From: Ilumatobacteraceae bacterium
Lineage (GTDB): Bacteria; Actinomycetota; Acidimicrobiia; Acidimicrobiales; Ilumatobacteraceae
Assembly: GCA_021299715.1 (NCBI GenBank)
Contig: JAJTEL010000002.1
Location: 62,001 to 126,000 of the forward strand
Direction of reading: 5' to 3'
Length of the DNA: 64,000 bases
The position numbers and the translations under genes are program-made. Shown piece by piece: positions 36,426-44,639 of the stretch. A model generated the notes under the pieces. That model made no database searches. It saw nothing but the letters and a program-made list of their open reading frames with translations, and was not told the DNA's origin. Within the stretch, counting starts at the first letter, position 1. The number at the start of each line of letters is the position of its first letter.

Positions 36426-36439
36426 CGAACATGTGTTCG
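36426..36439. promoter_or_regulatory. LexA (SOS) box before imuA
   Basis: CGAACATGTGTTCG is a perfect match to the Gram-positive SOS box pattern CGAAC-N4-GTTCG. It ends one base before a -10-like TATGGT, so bound LexA would block RNA polymerase. Confidence 0.85.
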
Positions 36440-36440
36440 C

Positions 36441-36446
36441 TATGGT
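36441..36446 (+). promoter_or_regulatory. -10-like TATGGT of imuA
   Basis: TATGGT lies one base after the LexA box and ends six bases before ATG 36453, fitting a leaderless SOS transcript. Confidence 0.5.
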
Positions 36447-36452
36447 GGCGCC

Positions 36453-37121
36453 ATGTCCACTGTTGGCCCACTCACATTGTCTGGTCCCCATCTGTCTGGG
36501 GTAGAAACCGGCGCGCAGTTTGCTGAACGTGTCAGTGCGCGAACGGCATCGGGGTGCGGACCACTAACGATTCCGCATCCGTTGTCGTCACTCTTGCCAT
36601 CTCGCGGTCTTGAACGTGGGTCTGTGTACTGCCTTGGTGGCGATGCATCGTTGTCGTTGCTTGCCACTCTCGTTTCATCGGCAACACAAGATGGTTCATG
36701 GTTGTCGTTAGTCAATTTGCAACACGTGGGATTGCTCGCATTGCACGAATATGGCGTTGCACTACACAGAACCGTCAGTGTGTCTGTTGCGCACGATGCA
36801 TCGTGGGGTGCTGTGGTGGGTGCACTTGTTGACGGCTTCGATCTTGTTGCCGTGTCGGCACCGCAGTGTTCATCTGCCGAAGCGCGCCGTATTACTGCGC
36901 GTGTGAAAGCACAATCGTCAGTGTTGTTTGTTGTTGGTGCGCCGGGTCCGTTCTCACCGCACGCAGCATTTTCTGCAACAACCCAAAAGTGGCAGTTCAC
37001 CACACATGCAGTCTGTCGTGAAGTGCAGGTACAGGCTCAGGGAAAGCGAGTGCATGGCCCACGTTCATGTGTTGCATATCTTCCCAATACTCACGGATCT
37101 CTTTCATCGGCTTCGCCATGA
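36453..37121 (+). CDS. imuA: ImuA-like RecA-fold mutasome protein
   Basis: The 222-residue protein precedes imuB and corresponds to the actinobacterial ImuA' subunit, a RecA-fold protein that joins ImuB and DnaE2 in error-prone translesion synthesis. The opening LPSRGLERGSVYCLGGDASL sits where RecA has its Walker A loop, but the GKT residues are missing, as expected for this non-ATPase branch. It is controlled by a LexA box 13 bases upstream of its ATG. Its stop overlaps the imuB start (ATGA), so they are coupled. The identification rests on fold-like pattern and strong context. Confidence 0.8.
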   Translation: MSTVGPLTLSGPHLSGVETGAQFAERVSARTASGCGPLTIPHPLSSLLPSRGLERGSVYCLGGDASLSLLATLVSSATQDGSWLSLVNLQHVGLLALHEYGVALHRTVSVSVAHDASWGAVVGALVDGFDLVAVSAPQCSSAEARRITARVKAQSSVLFVVGAPGPFSPHAAFSATTQKWQFTTHAVCREVQVQAQGKRVHGPRSCVAYLPNTHGSLSSASP

Positions 37122-38575
37122 GTCGCACAATTGCCATTGTGTTTCCCGAATGGAAACAGCACTATCAATCACAGGGTGAGCACTATGCGTTTACCCAGTT
37201 CGAACATGTGGTGCGCGCCGTTAGTGAATTGTCGCCACTTGTCGAAGTTGAAGATGCCGGAATCATGGTTCTTTCGGCGCGTGGCCCAACGCGCTATTTC
37301 GGTGGGGAAGACGCTGTTGCTCGGCGTCTGTTTGACGTGTGTGGCACCCAAGAAGTGCCGTGCGGCGTTGGTATTGCATCGTCACGGTTTGCCGCACGTG
37401 CTGCAGCACTTCTGTCGGTCTCACGAGCAACACCATGCGTTATCCATCACTCCGTCTCGCAACAGTTTTTACATGCTCTTCCCGTGGGTGCTTTAGAAAA
37501 GGTGGGTTCCATTTCTCCGCATACCGTCAGTTTGTTGCAACGGCTGGGTTTGTCGCAGTGCGGGGCTGTTCATCACATTGGTGAATCGGCACTTATCGAT
37601 CGTTTCGGCAGCGAGGGTCGCAGTGTGTGGCAGTTGGTAAATGGGGAAGAGGTGCGTCATCTCGCTCCTGGGTCTGCGCCGTCAGACTTTGCGTGCTCTC
37701 TCGACTTTGAATCTCCTCTCAGTGTTGCATCGCATGTGGTCTCAGCATCGCTCACTGCAATTCAGGGTGTTGTTGCCGCTATTGCTGCACAAGGTCAGCA
37801 GTGCGTACGCATGTTGCTGGAATGTGAAACCGACCACGCAGAAACATCAACACGAGTATGGGGAGAACCACGCGGATTCGATTCTGCGTCTCTTGCACAA
37901 CGAGTGTTGTATCAACTCGATGGGTGGCTGGTGTCAAACGATGCAGATCCCGATGCACCCACAAGTGGCATTGTGCGTGTGCGCTTGGTGCCATTGGAAT
38001 GTCGTGAAGTGCTGGCAGTGCAGCCGTTGCTGTGGGGAGGCAATGAGGAAAATATCGAACGTGCTCTTCGTGCAGCATCTATGGCTCAAGCTGTTCATAG
38101 TTCGGTTGTTGTCACGGTGCCCCAGTGGGAAGGTGGGCGCGACATTACGCAGGTGTATTCCCACGTTCCTTTGTCCATGGTGAACATTGCAGATACAGAA
38201 CATGCACAACAACGCGTTACTGAAGGTCGTGGTGTTGCTCGTCGGTGGACCGGCTCTGTTCCTCAGCCATCTCCCGCATGCATTTTCCCTGAACCACACC
38301 CAGCTCTGGTGGTAGACGAACACGGAGAGCACATTGTTGTTAGTGGCCGTCACGAACTCACAGCTACACCAGCGTTTGTTTCTGTTGCGGGGTATCGCTA
38401 CACGGTGGAAGGTGTTGCAGGGCCATGGCCCGTAGAAGAGCGATGGTGGGATGCACGACGCCGGCGACGTTGTGTGCGCATGCAAATGCTGGTGCGCACA
38501 CAACGCAACACAGTGCGCGTATTTTTGCTCAGTTTGGAAAATTCCGAATGGAAAGTTCTTGCCCGTTACGACTGA
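37118..38575 (+). CDS. imuB: ImuB, Y-family polymerase-like adaptor
   Basis: The 485-residue protein has the Y-polymerase layout (palm, fingers, thumb to about 210; little finger about 215-300) but the N-terminal catalytic Asp stretch reads IAIVFPEWKQH, so it is non-catalytic, as ImuB is known to be. QPLLWG at residues 302-307 matches the beta-clamp binding motif of mycobacterial ImuB (QLPLWG). The C-terminal region recruits DnaE2 and ImuA'. ATG 37118 gives the four-base overlap with imuA; the longer frame from 37067 is rejected. Confidence 0.9.
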   Translation: MSRTIAIVFPEWKQHYQSQGEHYAFTQFEHVVRAVSELSPLVEVEDAGIMVLSARGPTRYFGGEDAVARRLFDVCGTQEVPCGVGIASSRFAARAAALLSVSRATPCVIHHSVSQQFLHALPVGALEKVGSISPHTVSLLQRLGLSQCGAVHHIGESALIDRFGSEGRSVWQLVNGEEVRHLAPGSAPSDFACSLDFESPLSVASHVVSASLTAIQGVVAAIAAQGQQCVRMLLECETDHAETSTRVWGEPRGFDSASLAQRVLYQLDGWLVSNDADPDAPTSGIVRVRLVPLECREVLAVQPLLWGGNEENIERALRAASMAQAVHSSVVVTVPQWEGGRDITQVYSHVPLSMVNIADTEHAQQRVTEGRGVARRWTGSVPQPSPACIFPEPHPALVVDEHGEHIVVSGRHELTATPAFVSVAGYRYTVEGVAGPWPVEERWWDARRRRRCVRMQMLVRTQRNTVRVFLLSLENSEWKVLARYD

Positions 38576-38865
38576 TCATCGTTGAAATGCTGAACAATGT
38601 TGTAAAACTCGTTGTCAAAGTTCTGTCTAACAATCTCTTCGAAGAGTTCTTCTTCACGAGGACGGTCGCAGTCCATAGTGACGCTTTCAACGTGCCAGCC
38701 TGCTACTGCACATGAACTGACTGCTTCAATGACTGCCTCTTCAATACTGGTGCACCAGAACTGAACAAGCTGACGATCGCCATCTTCGTGGTGAAGCACG
38801 ATATTGAAATACTTCAACTGACGCATGCTTAGATGCGCGAAAAAGGGGAATCGGTTCTCTGACAT
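38566..38865 (-). CDS. Small conserved protein of unknown function
   Basis: The 99-residue acidic protein (MSENRFPFFAHLSMRQLKYF ... HHEDGDRQLVQFWCTSIEEA ... REEELFEEIVRQNFDNEF) has no membrane segment and is not one I recognise. ATG 38865 has a Shine-Dalgarno sequence AAGGAG four bases upstream on the minus strand; the frame to 38889 is longer but less likely. It sits between imuB and a NUDIX gene, on the opposite strand, and overlaps the end of imuB by ten bases. Confidence 0.55.
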   Translation of the reverse strand: MSENRFPFFAHLSMRQLKYFNIVLHHEDGDRQLVQFWCTSIEEAVIEAVSSCAVAGWHVESVTMDCDRPREEELFEEIVRQNFDNEFYNIVQHFNDDQS

Positions 38866-38967
38866 AACGCTCCTTGCGGTAGGCCCCATGTGGGGATATG
38901 TGAAGGCAACGAAATGTGAGAACTACATGTCTTTCAGAATACGGGGTGGGTGTGTCACACTCAGGAG

Positions 38968-39522
38968 ATGTCATCTTCTGCGCGTTCATCTATAGACGAT
39001 GTTCTTCGTGTGTTGCGCACACACGTGCCTGTTGATGAACGTGAACGCGCATCGCTGCAACAATTTCTTACAGAAGTTCCACAACTGAGCGATCCGTGCA
39101 ATGAAAACATTGGGCTCGTGCACGTCACTGCATCGGCAATTGTTGTTAGCCATGCTGGCGACAAAGTTGCACTGCACTTGCATAAGCGTTTGGGAATGTG
39201 GTTGCAGCCCGGTGGTCATATTGATGTGGGTGAATTGCCAGTAGACGCAGCTCTGCGTGAAGCGCGCGAAGAAACCGGTCTTCCTGTTGAGCATCAACGT
39301 GAGGGTGGTGTGTTGTTTCACGTCGATGTGCATCCGGGTCCAAAGGGACACACGCATCACGATGTGCGGTATCTGTTGCGCTCTCCCGAATTGCCCATGC
39401 AGCCAGCAGAAGGGGAGAGCCCCGATGTGAAGTGGTTTACGTGGGACGAGGCCCTCGCCATTGCAGATGCGGGCTTGTTGGGGGCCTTACGCGCTGCGCG
39501 CACACATACGCAGCAGGCCTAG
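38968..39522 (+). CDS. NUDIX hydrolase
   Basis: The 184-residue protein has the complete NUDIX box GHIDVGELPVDAALREAREE followed by TGL, with the metal-binding glutamates. It is preceded by a helical N-terminal part (about 1-55). Members hydrolyse nucleoside diphosphates linked to another group; a role in cleaning oxidised nucleotides would suit its place between imuB and dnaE2, but this is inference. CACACT (38956-38961) ends six bases before ATG 38968. The ending IADAGLLGALRAAR is followed seven bases later by the dnaE2 LexA box. Confidence 0.85.
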   Translation: MSSSARSSIDDVLRVLRTHVPVDERERASLQQFLTEVPQLSDPCNENIGLVHVTASAIVVSHAGDKVALHLHKRLGMWLQPGGHIDVGELPVDAALREAREETGLPVEHQREGGVLFHVDVHPGPKGHTHHDVRYLLRSPELPMQPAEGESPDVKWFTWDEALAIADAGLLGALRAARTHTQQA

Positions 39523-39528
39523 TAGAAG

Positions 39529-39542
39529 CGAACATATGTTCG
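39529..39542. promoter_or_regulatory. LexA (SOS) box before dnaE2
   Basis: CGAACATATGTTCG is a perfect palindrome matching CGAAC-N4-GTTCG. As at imuA, it ends one base before the -10-like hexamer. Confidence 0.88.
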
Positions 39543-39543
39543 G

Positions 39544-39549
39544 TACGAT
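39544..39549 (+). promoter_or_regulatory. -10-like TACGAT of dnaE2
   Basis: TACGAT lies one base after the LexA box and ends six bases before GTG 39556, the same geometry as at imuA. Confidence 0.5.
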
Positions 39550-39555
39550 GGGGCT

Positions 39556-42500
39556 GTGGGGTTCCAAAATTCAGACCTGTCTTGGGCAGAACTTGAAGCA
39601 CGGCTGTCAAACGGTCGCGCTCCGTCATCTGTTGCCTGGAACAGCGGCGGAGACGGGCCGGCCCTAAGCGCCAAGCGGCAACCCTTTCAGCCGGTTCTTT
39701 CGCGCGGGCACAGCGGTGTGCCGTATGCAGAACTGCACTGTCGCTCAAATTTTTCGTTTCTTGAAGGGGCGTCACACCCAGAAGAACTTGCAGAGGTGGC
39801 AGCCGCACTTGGGCTGCAGGCACTTGCTCTTACCGATCGCAATGGTCTGTATGGCATTGTGCGTTTTGCAGAAGCGGCACGTGCGGTTGCGTTACCTACG
39901 GTGTTTGGTGTTGAACTCAACTGTGCCGAAGCAGGAGACATTGTTCTTCTTGCACGCGGATCGGCTGGGTATGCGCGTATGGCGCGCGCAGTAAGCGAAG
40001 GTCAATTAGCGGGGCACAAAGGCGCACCAGTGTTCACTATTGAACGCGTAGGTCAAACGGTGCATTCTCACTGTGTTGTTCTTACGGGCGGAACGCAAGG
40101 TGCAGTTGTGCGTGCATTAGAGCAACATGGTCCGCGTGCTGCAGAACTTGTGTTGCACCAACTAGCAGAAAGCTTTGGTTCTGAAAATGTGTTGGTGGAA
40201 CTATGGGACCATGGCGACCCTGTCGATTCGGTGCGCAACGACCAACTAGTGCAACTTGCTGCTCGCGTAAATGTGGAATGCATTGCCACCAACAATGTGT
40301 TGTACGCAACACCGCCCCAGCATCGTCTTGCAACAGCATTGGCGGCGGTGCGCAATCGGTGTGGTCTCGACCATATCGATCATCAACTTCCCGCTGCTGC
40401 TACTGCGTACTTGCGTTCCGGGGTTGAAATGCAGCGTCGTTTTGCACGGTATCCCGGCGTTATTGAACGCACTGCATCGTTGGCCGCAGATATTGCATTC
40501 GACCTGGCATTGGTGGCACCACAACTCCCACCGTTTCCTTGTCCGAACGGACTAGATGAAATGACGTACTTGCGTGAACTCGTAACGCATGGCGCTCGGC
40601 GTCGTTACGGAGATACACCATCAGACAGCACCGAAGATTTATCTCTTCGGGCTCGCGCATGGCGCACTATCGAGCACGAACTAGGCATTATTCAAACCCT
40701 TGGCTTTGCGGGCTACTTCCTCGTGGTGTGGGACATTGTGCGCTTCTGCGAAGAACGCGGAATCTTGTGTCAAGGCCGCGGCAGTGCGGCCAATAGTGCG
40801 GTGTGTTACTCGTTAGGAATCACAAAAGCCGACGCGGTGTCGTTGGGGTTGTTGTTTGAACGTTTCTTGTCGCCCGAACGCGACGGTCCGCCCGATATTG
40901 ATATCGACATTGAAAGTGGACGTCGAGAAGAAGTTATTCAGTATGTGTACGAGCGCCATGGTCGTCATCACGCAGCACAGGTTGCCAATGTCATTACGTA
41001 CCGTTCTCGATCCGCAGTGCGCGATATGGCACGCGCACTTGGTTATTCAGCCGACAAACAAGATTCGTGGAGCAAACAAGTAGACGCATGGGGAACCGTG
41101 GCAGTCACTGCGCATCAAACAGATCACAACATTCCACCCCTTGTGTTGGAGATGGCTGCAGAAGTAGAAAATATGCCGCGACATCTAGGTATTCACTCTG
41201 GAGGCATGGTCATGTGTGACCGACCCATTGTTGAAGTGTGTCCTGTGGAATGGGCACGCATGGAGAACCGCAGTGTTCTTCAGTGGGACAAAGACGACTG
41301 TGCATCTATTGGTTTAGTGAAGTTCGACTTATTGGGTCTTGGCATGTTGTCGGCGTTGTCGAATGCGGTGTCGTACATCTCGCAACATCGCGGCTATCAC
41401 CTCGATCTCGCCACCCTTCCTCAAGAGGATGAGGTGTATGCCATGTTGTGTCGTGCCGACACGGTGGGCGTGTTTCAAGTGGAGTCACGCGCGCAAATGT
41501 CTACGCTGCCGCGGCTACGTCCGCGCAAGTTCTACGACCTTGTGGTGGAAGTGGCACTCATTCGCCCCGGTCCTATTCAGGGTGGTTCAGTGCATCCGTA
41601 CATTCGTCGCCGTAATGGTGAAGAGCCCGTTACGTATTTGCACCCGTTGCTAGAAAACTCACTCAGTAAAACCTTGGGCGTTCCGTTATTCCAAGAACAA
41701 CTCATGCAAATGGCTATCGATGTTGCGGGGTTTACAGCAACGGAGGCCGATCAGCTGCGTCAAGCCATGGGTTCAAAGCGTTCGTGGGCGCGTATGGAGC
41801 GTTTGAAGTTGCGACTGTACGAAGGCATGGCCGAACGCGGAATACATGGTGCTGTTGCCGATGAAATCTTCAACAAAATGGCTGCTTTTGCTAACTATGG
41901 GTTTCCCGAAAGCCACTCTGTCAGTTTTGCGTACTTGGTGTATTCGTCGTCGTACATCAAGCTGCATGAACCAGCCGTGTTTTGTGCGGCATTACTCAAT
42001 GCACAACCCATGGGGTTTTGGTCGCCACATACGTTGGTGCAAGACGCGCGTCGCCACGGTGTGATGGTGTGCACCCCCGATATCAATGCATCATCGCATG
42101 ACGCAACATTAGAAGTGTGTCCAGAATCGTGTGGTGGGCTTGCGGTGCGCTTGGGCATTCAGTCGGTGCGCGGAATCAGCTCCACTCTTGCGCGCGTTAT
42201 TGCTGAACGGCGCCCGTATCACTCGTTAGAGCATCTTGCTTCCACAGTGCCCGAACTGTCGCGGCAACAAATGGAGGCATTGGCAACCGCTGGTGCATTC
42301 ACAGACAGTTTCGCAGACGATCGACGACACACGTTGTGGGAAGCAGGCGCATATGGAAATACAGGCGACCGTTTACAAGGCATTATGGGAATGAACTCGC
42401 GACCCACGTTGCCTGGTATGGAACCCGTAGAAGAAGCCATTGCCGATTTGTGGGCAACAGGTATCTCGCCCGATGGTCATCCCACGGTGTTTTTACGAGA

Positions 42501-42831
42501 TGAACTCAATGCCAAAGGTGTGAAAACTGCAGAACAACTTGTGCATGTTCAACATCAAACACGCGTCATGGTTGCAGGAATTGTTACGCATCGTCAGCGG
42601 CCCATGAGCGCCCGTGGCGCAACATTCATCAGCTTGGAAGATGAAACGGGCCTCATCAATGTGGTGTGTTCAAAAGGATGCTGGGTCAGACACCGGGCTG
42701 TGGCACGCGATGCGGCGGCATTATTGGTTCGTGGGCGAGTGGAGTGTGCAAACGGTGTTGTCAATGTGGTGGCGGAATCTCTGCAACCGCTTTTTGTTCC
42801 AGCAGGGTTACCCAGCCGAGACTTTCATTAA
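39556..42831 (+). CDS. dnaE2: Error-prone DNA polymerase DnaE2
   Basis: The 1091-residue C-family polymerase has a PHP domain (about 55-330: YAELHCRSNFSFLEGASHPE), the catalytic palm with GPPDIDIDIESGRREEVIQY and RGSAANSAVCY, a finger domain with VALIRPGPIQGG and MGSKRSW, and a C-terminal OB fold (about 970-1060). Unlike DnaE1 it is short and lacks the tau-binding tail. It performs translesion synthesis with ImuA' and ImuB. The GTG start is fixed by LexA box and -10 geometry. It overlaps the NUDIX gene on the opposite strand by four bases. Confidence 0.95.
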   Translation: MGFQNSDLSWAELEARLSNGRAPSSVAWNSGGDGPALSAKRQPFQPVLSRGHSGVPYAELHCRSNFSFLEGASHPEELAEVAAALGLQALALTDRNGLYGIVRFAEAARAVALPTVFGVELNCAEAGDIVLLARGSAGYARMARAVSEGQLAGHKGAPVFTIERVGQTVHSHCVVLTGGTQGAVVRALEQHGPRAAELVLHQLAESFGSENVLVELWDHGDPVDSVRNDQLVQLAARVNVECIATNNVLYATPPQHRLATALAAVRNRCGLDHIDHQLPAAATAYLRSGVEMQRRFARYPGVIERTASLAADIAFDLALVAPQLPPFPCPNGLDEMTYLRELVTHGARRRYGDTPSDSTEDLSLRARAWRTIEHELGIIQTLGFAGYFLVVWDIVRFCEERGILCQGRGSAANSAVCYSLGITKADAVSLGLLFERFLSPERDGPPDIDIDIESGRREEVIQYVYERHGRHHAAQVANVITYRSRSAVRDMARALGYSADKQDSWSKQVDAWGTVAVTAHQTDHNIPPLVLEMAAEVENMPRHLGIHSGGMVMCDRPIVEVCPVEWARMENRSVLQWDKDDCASIGLVKFDLLGLGMLSALSNAVSYISQHRGYHLDLATLPQEDEVYAMLCRADTVGVFQVESRAQMSTLPRLRPRKFYDLVVEVALIRPGPIQGGSVHPYIRRRNGEEPVTYLHPLLENSLSKTLGVPLFQEQLMQMAIDVAGFTATEADQLRQAMGSKRSWARMERLKLRLYEGMAERGIHGAVADEIFNKMAAFANYGFPESHSVSFAYLVYSSSYIKLHEPAVFCAALLNAQPMGFWSPHTLVQDARRHGVMVCTPDINASSHDATLEVCPESCGGLAVRLGIQSVRGISSTLARVIAERRPYHSLEHLASTVPELSRQQMEALATAGAFTDSFADDRRHTLWEAGAYGNTGDRLQGIMGMNSRPTLPGMEPVEEAIADLWATGISPDGHPTVFLRDELNAKGVKTAEQLVHVQHQTRVMVAGIVTHRQRPMSARGATFISLEDETGLINVVCSKGCWVRHRAVARDAAALLVRGRVECANGVVNVVAESLQPLFVPAGLPSRDFH

Positions 42832-43328
42832 CTGATCTGAAAAATCTCGAACGGAGATGACGGGACACCGTCATTGACCACGACATGCACATACGACGCA
42901 ATGTCGGGTGGGGCAAAATTGTCGGTGCCGTTGTATGCCAGCAACTCAGCAACGCTCCACCATTTGTGTTCACACAGGTTTTCTCTCTGCAGTTCTGAAT
43001 CGGAGAAAAGCGGTTGGGGAGTGAACCTCTCGGTGCGAACCATGTAGACAGTCTCTTGTTGTCCGTCCCAGTGGTGTCCTTCTGTGTCGGTCATCTGAAA
43101 CAGATGCACTCTGTTCCATACAGGCGCACCGATAGTGGCGTTTTGTAATCCGGTTTCTTCGTGTAGTTCGCGATGCAATGCCGAGTGATGGTCTTCACCG
43201 TCGTCGATTCCGCCGCCAGGCAACACCCACCACGAACCATGTGGGAATACCAATTTCACCATCAGTATGTGATTGTCGTGGTCCATGACAAGGCCACGAA
43301 CCGCAGGTCGAATTCGTTGACTACTCAC
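42828..43328 (-). CDS. NUDIX hydrolase
   Basis: The 166-residue protein has the NUDIX box GGGIDDGEDHHSALHRELHEE followed by TGL, with the expected glutamates, and a typical GSWWVLPGGG lead-in. The C-terminal part is WWSVAELLAYNG. Substrate unknown. It is the second gene after the DUF3039 gene, overlapping it by four bases, and converges with dnaE2 (four-base overlap). The second NUDIX gene beside dnaE2 makes a nucleotide-pool role plausible. Confidence 0.87.
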   Translation of the reverse strand: MSSQRIRPAVRGLVMDHDNHILMVKLVFPHGSWWVLPGGGIDDGEDHHSALHRELHEETGLQNATIGAPVWNRVHLFQMTDTEGHHWDGQQETVYMVRTERFTPQPLFSDSELQRENLCEHKWWSVAELLAYNGTDNFAPPDIASYVHVVVNDGVPSSPFEIFQIS

Positions 43329-43615
43329 TCGTTCGGAGTTTCGCCAAGTCCGTCATTGAACATGCGATATGTGTCGTAGATGTCTTTGCACTTCTGACAC
43401 ATGGGCACTTGTTTTGGATCGCGCGATGGAACCCACACATGGCCGCATAGTGCTTCAAGAGGAGTGCCGTTGATGCGCGCTTCAAGAACTTTGGCTGCGG
43501 CGCTCTCGCCTGGCTGCGTCTTCACAATGTGGGCAACAACTGGTTCGCCAGTCTCAGGCACCTGCTCGGTGTCGGGCAGTACTTCGGCGGGGCGAGTTTT
43601 TAGCGGAGTTGCCAT
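43325..43615 (-). CDS. DUF3039 protein
   Basis: The 96-residue protein matches DUF3039, a small actinobacterial family with ALCGHVWVPSRDP and a late CQKCKDIYD. The three cysteines plus a His could bind zinc. Function is unknown. ATG 43615 is preferred to 43621 (which begins MDMATP). The stop overlaps the NUDIX start. Its divergent neighbour, the FmdB-like gene, starts 44 bases away. Confidence 0.8.
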   Translation of the reverse strand: MATPLKTRPAEVLPDTEQVPETGEPVVAHIVKTQPGESAAAKVLEARINGTPLEALCGHVWVPSRDPKQVPMCQKCKDIYDTYRMFNDGLGETPNE

Positions 43616-43659
43616 GTCCAACAGTCAACCACGAATGCAGGTCGCTCTACACTGAGTCC

Positions 43660-43872
43660 ATGCCGTTGTATGAGTTCAAGTGCCGTACGTGCGAGACCGT
43701 GTTTGAAGAGCGCCGACCAATGGCACAGGCAAACGACCCAGCATCGTGCCCCAGCGGTCACGACAATGCCGTGAGAATGCTGAGCGTGTTCGCTTCGGTG
43801 GGTAGTGGGTCTGCACCTATGAGTGCGCCTCCCAGTGGCGGGTCATGTTGTGGCGGAGGCTGCTGCAACTAA
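43660..43872 (+). CDS. FmdB-family zinc-ribbon protein
   Basis: The 70-residue protein starts MPLYEFKCRTCETVFEERRP, with CxxC and a later C-GH pair (CPSGHDN), as in the putative regulatory FmdB family, and ends in a Cys-rich tail (GGSCCGGGCCN). The role is unknown. TACACT (43648-43653) ends six bases before ATG 43660. It is followed three bases later by the DUF4031 gene. Confidence 0.85.
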   Translation: MPLYEFKCRTCETVFEERRPMAQANDPASCPSGHDNAVRMLSVFASVGSGSAPMSAPPSGGSCCGGGCCN

Positions 43873-43875
43873 CGC

Positions 43876-44163
43876 ATGGCCATTTTGGTAGACGACTGCC
43901 GATGGTCACATCGAGATCATGTGTGGTGTCACATGGTGAGCGACACATCATTAGATGAATTACATGTGTTCGCACGTGAACTGGGAATACCTCCGCGCGG
44001 GTTTCATGGCGACCATTACGACTTGCCACAGCATGTGCGAGATGAAGCGGTGCGACGAGGAGCTGTGCCCACCACCAGTAGACACATTGTTCGCGCATTG
44101 TCGGCTGCAGGGTTGCGGCTTACTGCATCGCAACGACGTGCCTACAAGCACACACTTCCGTAA
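43876..44163 (+). CDS. DUF4031 protein
   Basis: The 95-residue protein matches DUF4031: MAILVDDCRWSHRDHVWCHM, ELHVFARELGIPPRGFHGDH and YDLPQHVRDEAVRRGAV. Members are small actinobacterial proteins of unknown function with conserved His and Asp residues. It starts three bases after the FmdB-like gene and is probably cotranscribed. The 3' end overlaps the convergent gene by 22 bases. Confidence 0.82.
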   Translation: MAILVDDCRWSHRDHVWCHMVSDTSLDELHVFARELGIPPRGFHGDHYDLPQHVRDEAVRRGAVPTTSRHIVRALSAAGLRLTASQRRAYKHTLP

Positions 44164-44576
44164 CGCCACGGGTCTGCACGATTGGTGAGTGAACGGGGGC
44201 AATAAATTCCTCCAGCACCAATAACAACCCAATCGTGTAGGTGAAGGCCGGCAGCGGTGAGGGTGGTGGTGATGTTTGCAAGAACTTGTACGTCGAGAGG
44301 GCACATTGGCGGCGACCACCGAATGCTGAACAGAACAACAGAGTGAAGTGATGGCACATGACAGCATTCGCGAACGACGTGGTGAAGAACCGGACGAGAT
44401 ACCGCTGATGTGCGAAAGAGATGTAGGCCTCGATGTTCGTTATCGAGGCACAGCACAACGGTTCCGTTTCGCAATGGCCGGGGAAGTGCGAGCGCGGCAA
44501 TGCTGAGTGCTTCTACTAATGACGTAATGGGGTCGATGAGCGGGCGCGGCACATCGAGAATTGATGCAGAGAACAT
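44142..44576 (-). CDS. Conserved actinobacterial protein of unknown function
   Basis: The 144-residue protein has LVEALSIAALALPRPLRNGT, VVLCLDNEHRGLHLF and an ending DWVVIGAGGIYCPRSLTNRA. This matches a pattern I associate with an uncharacterised actinobacterial family, but I cannot name it. ATG 44576 has a Shine-Dalgarno sequence GAGGAAA directly before it on the minus strand. Other frames in this region are less plausible. It overlaps the DUF4031 gene at the 3' end by 22 bases. Confidence 0.6.
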   Translation of the reverse strand: MFSASILDVPRPLIDPITSLVEALSIAALALPRPLRNGTVVLCLDNEHRGLHLFRTSAVSRPVLHHVVRECCHVPSLHSVVLFSIRWSPPMCPLDVQVLANITTTLTAAGLHLHDWVVIGAGGIYCPRSLTNRADPWRYGSVCL

Positions 44577-44639
44577 TTTCCTCGTTTCTAAAAATGCAGA
44601 AAGGAGGAAGTAGGAGGAGAGTATGAGTGGGGTGTGTCG

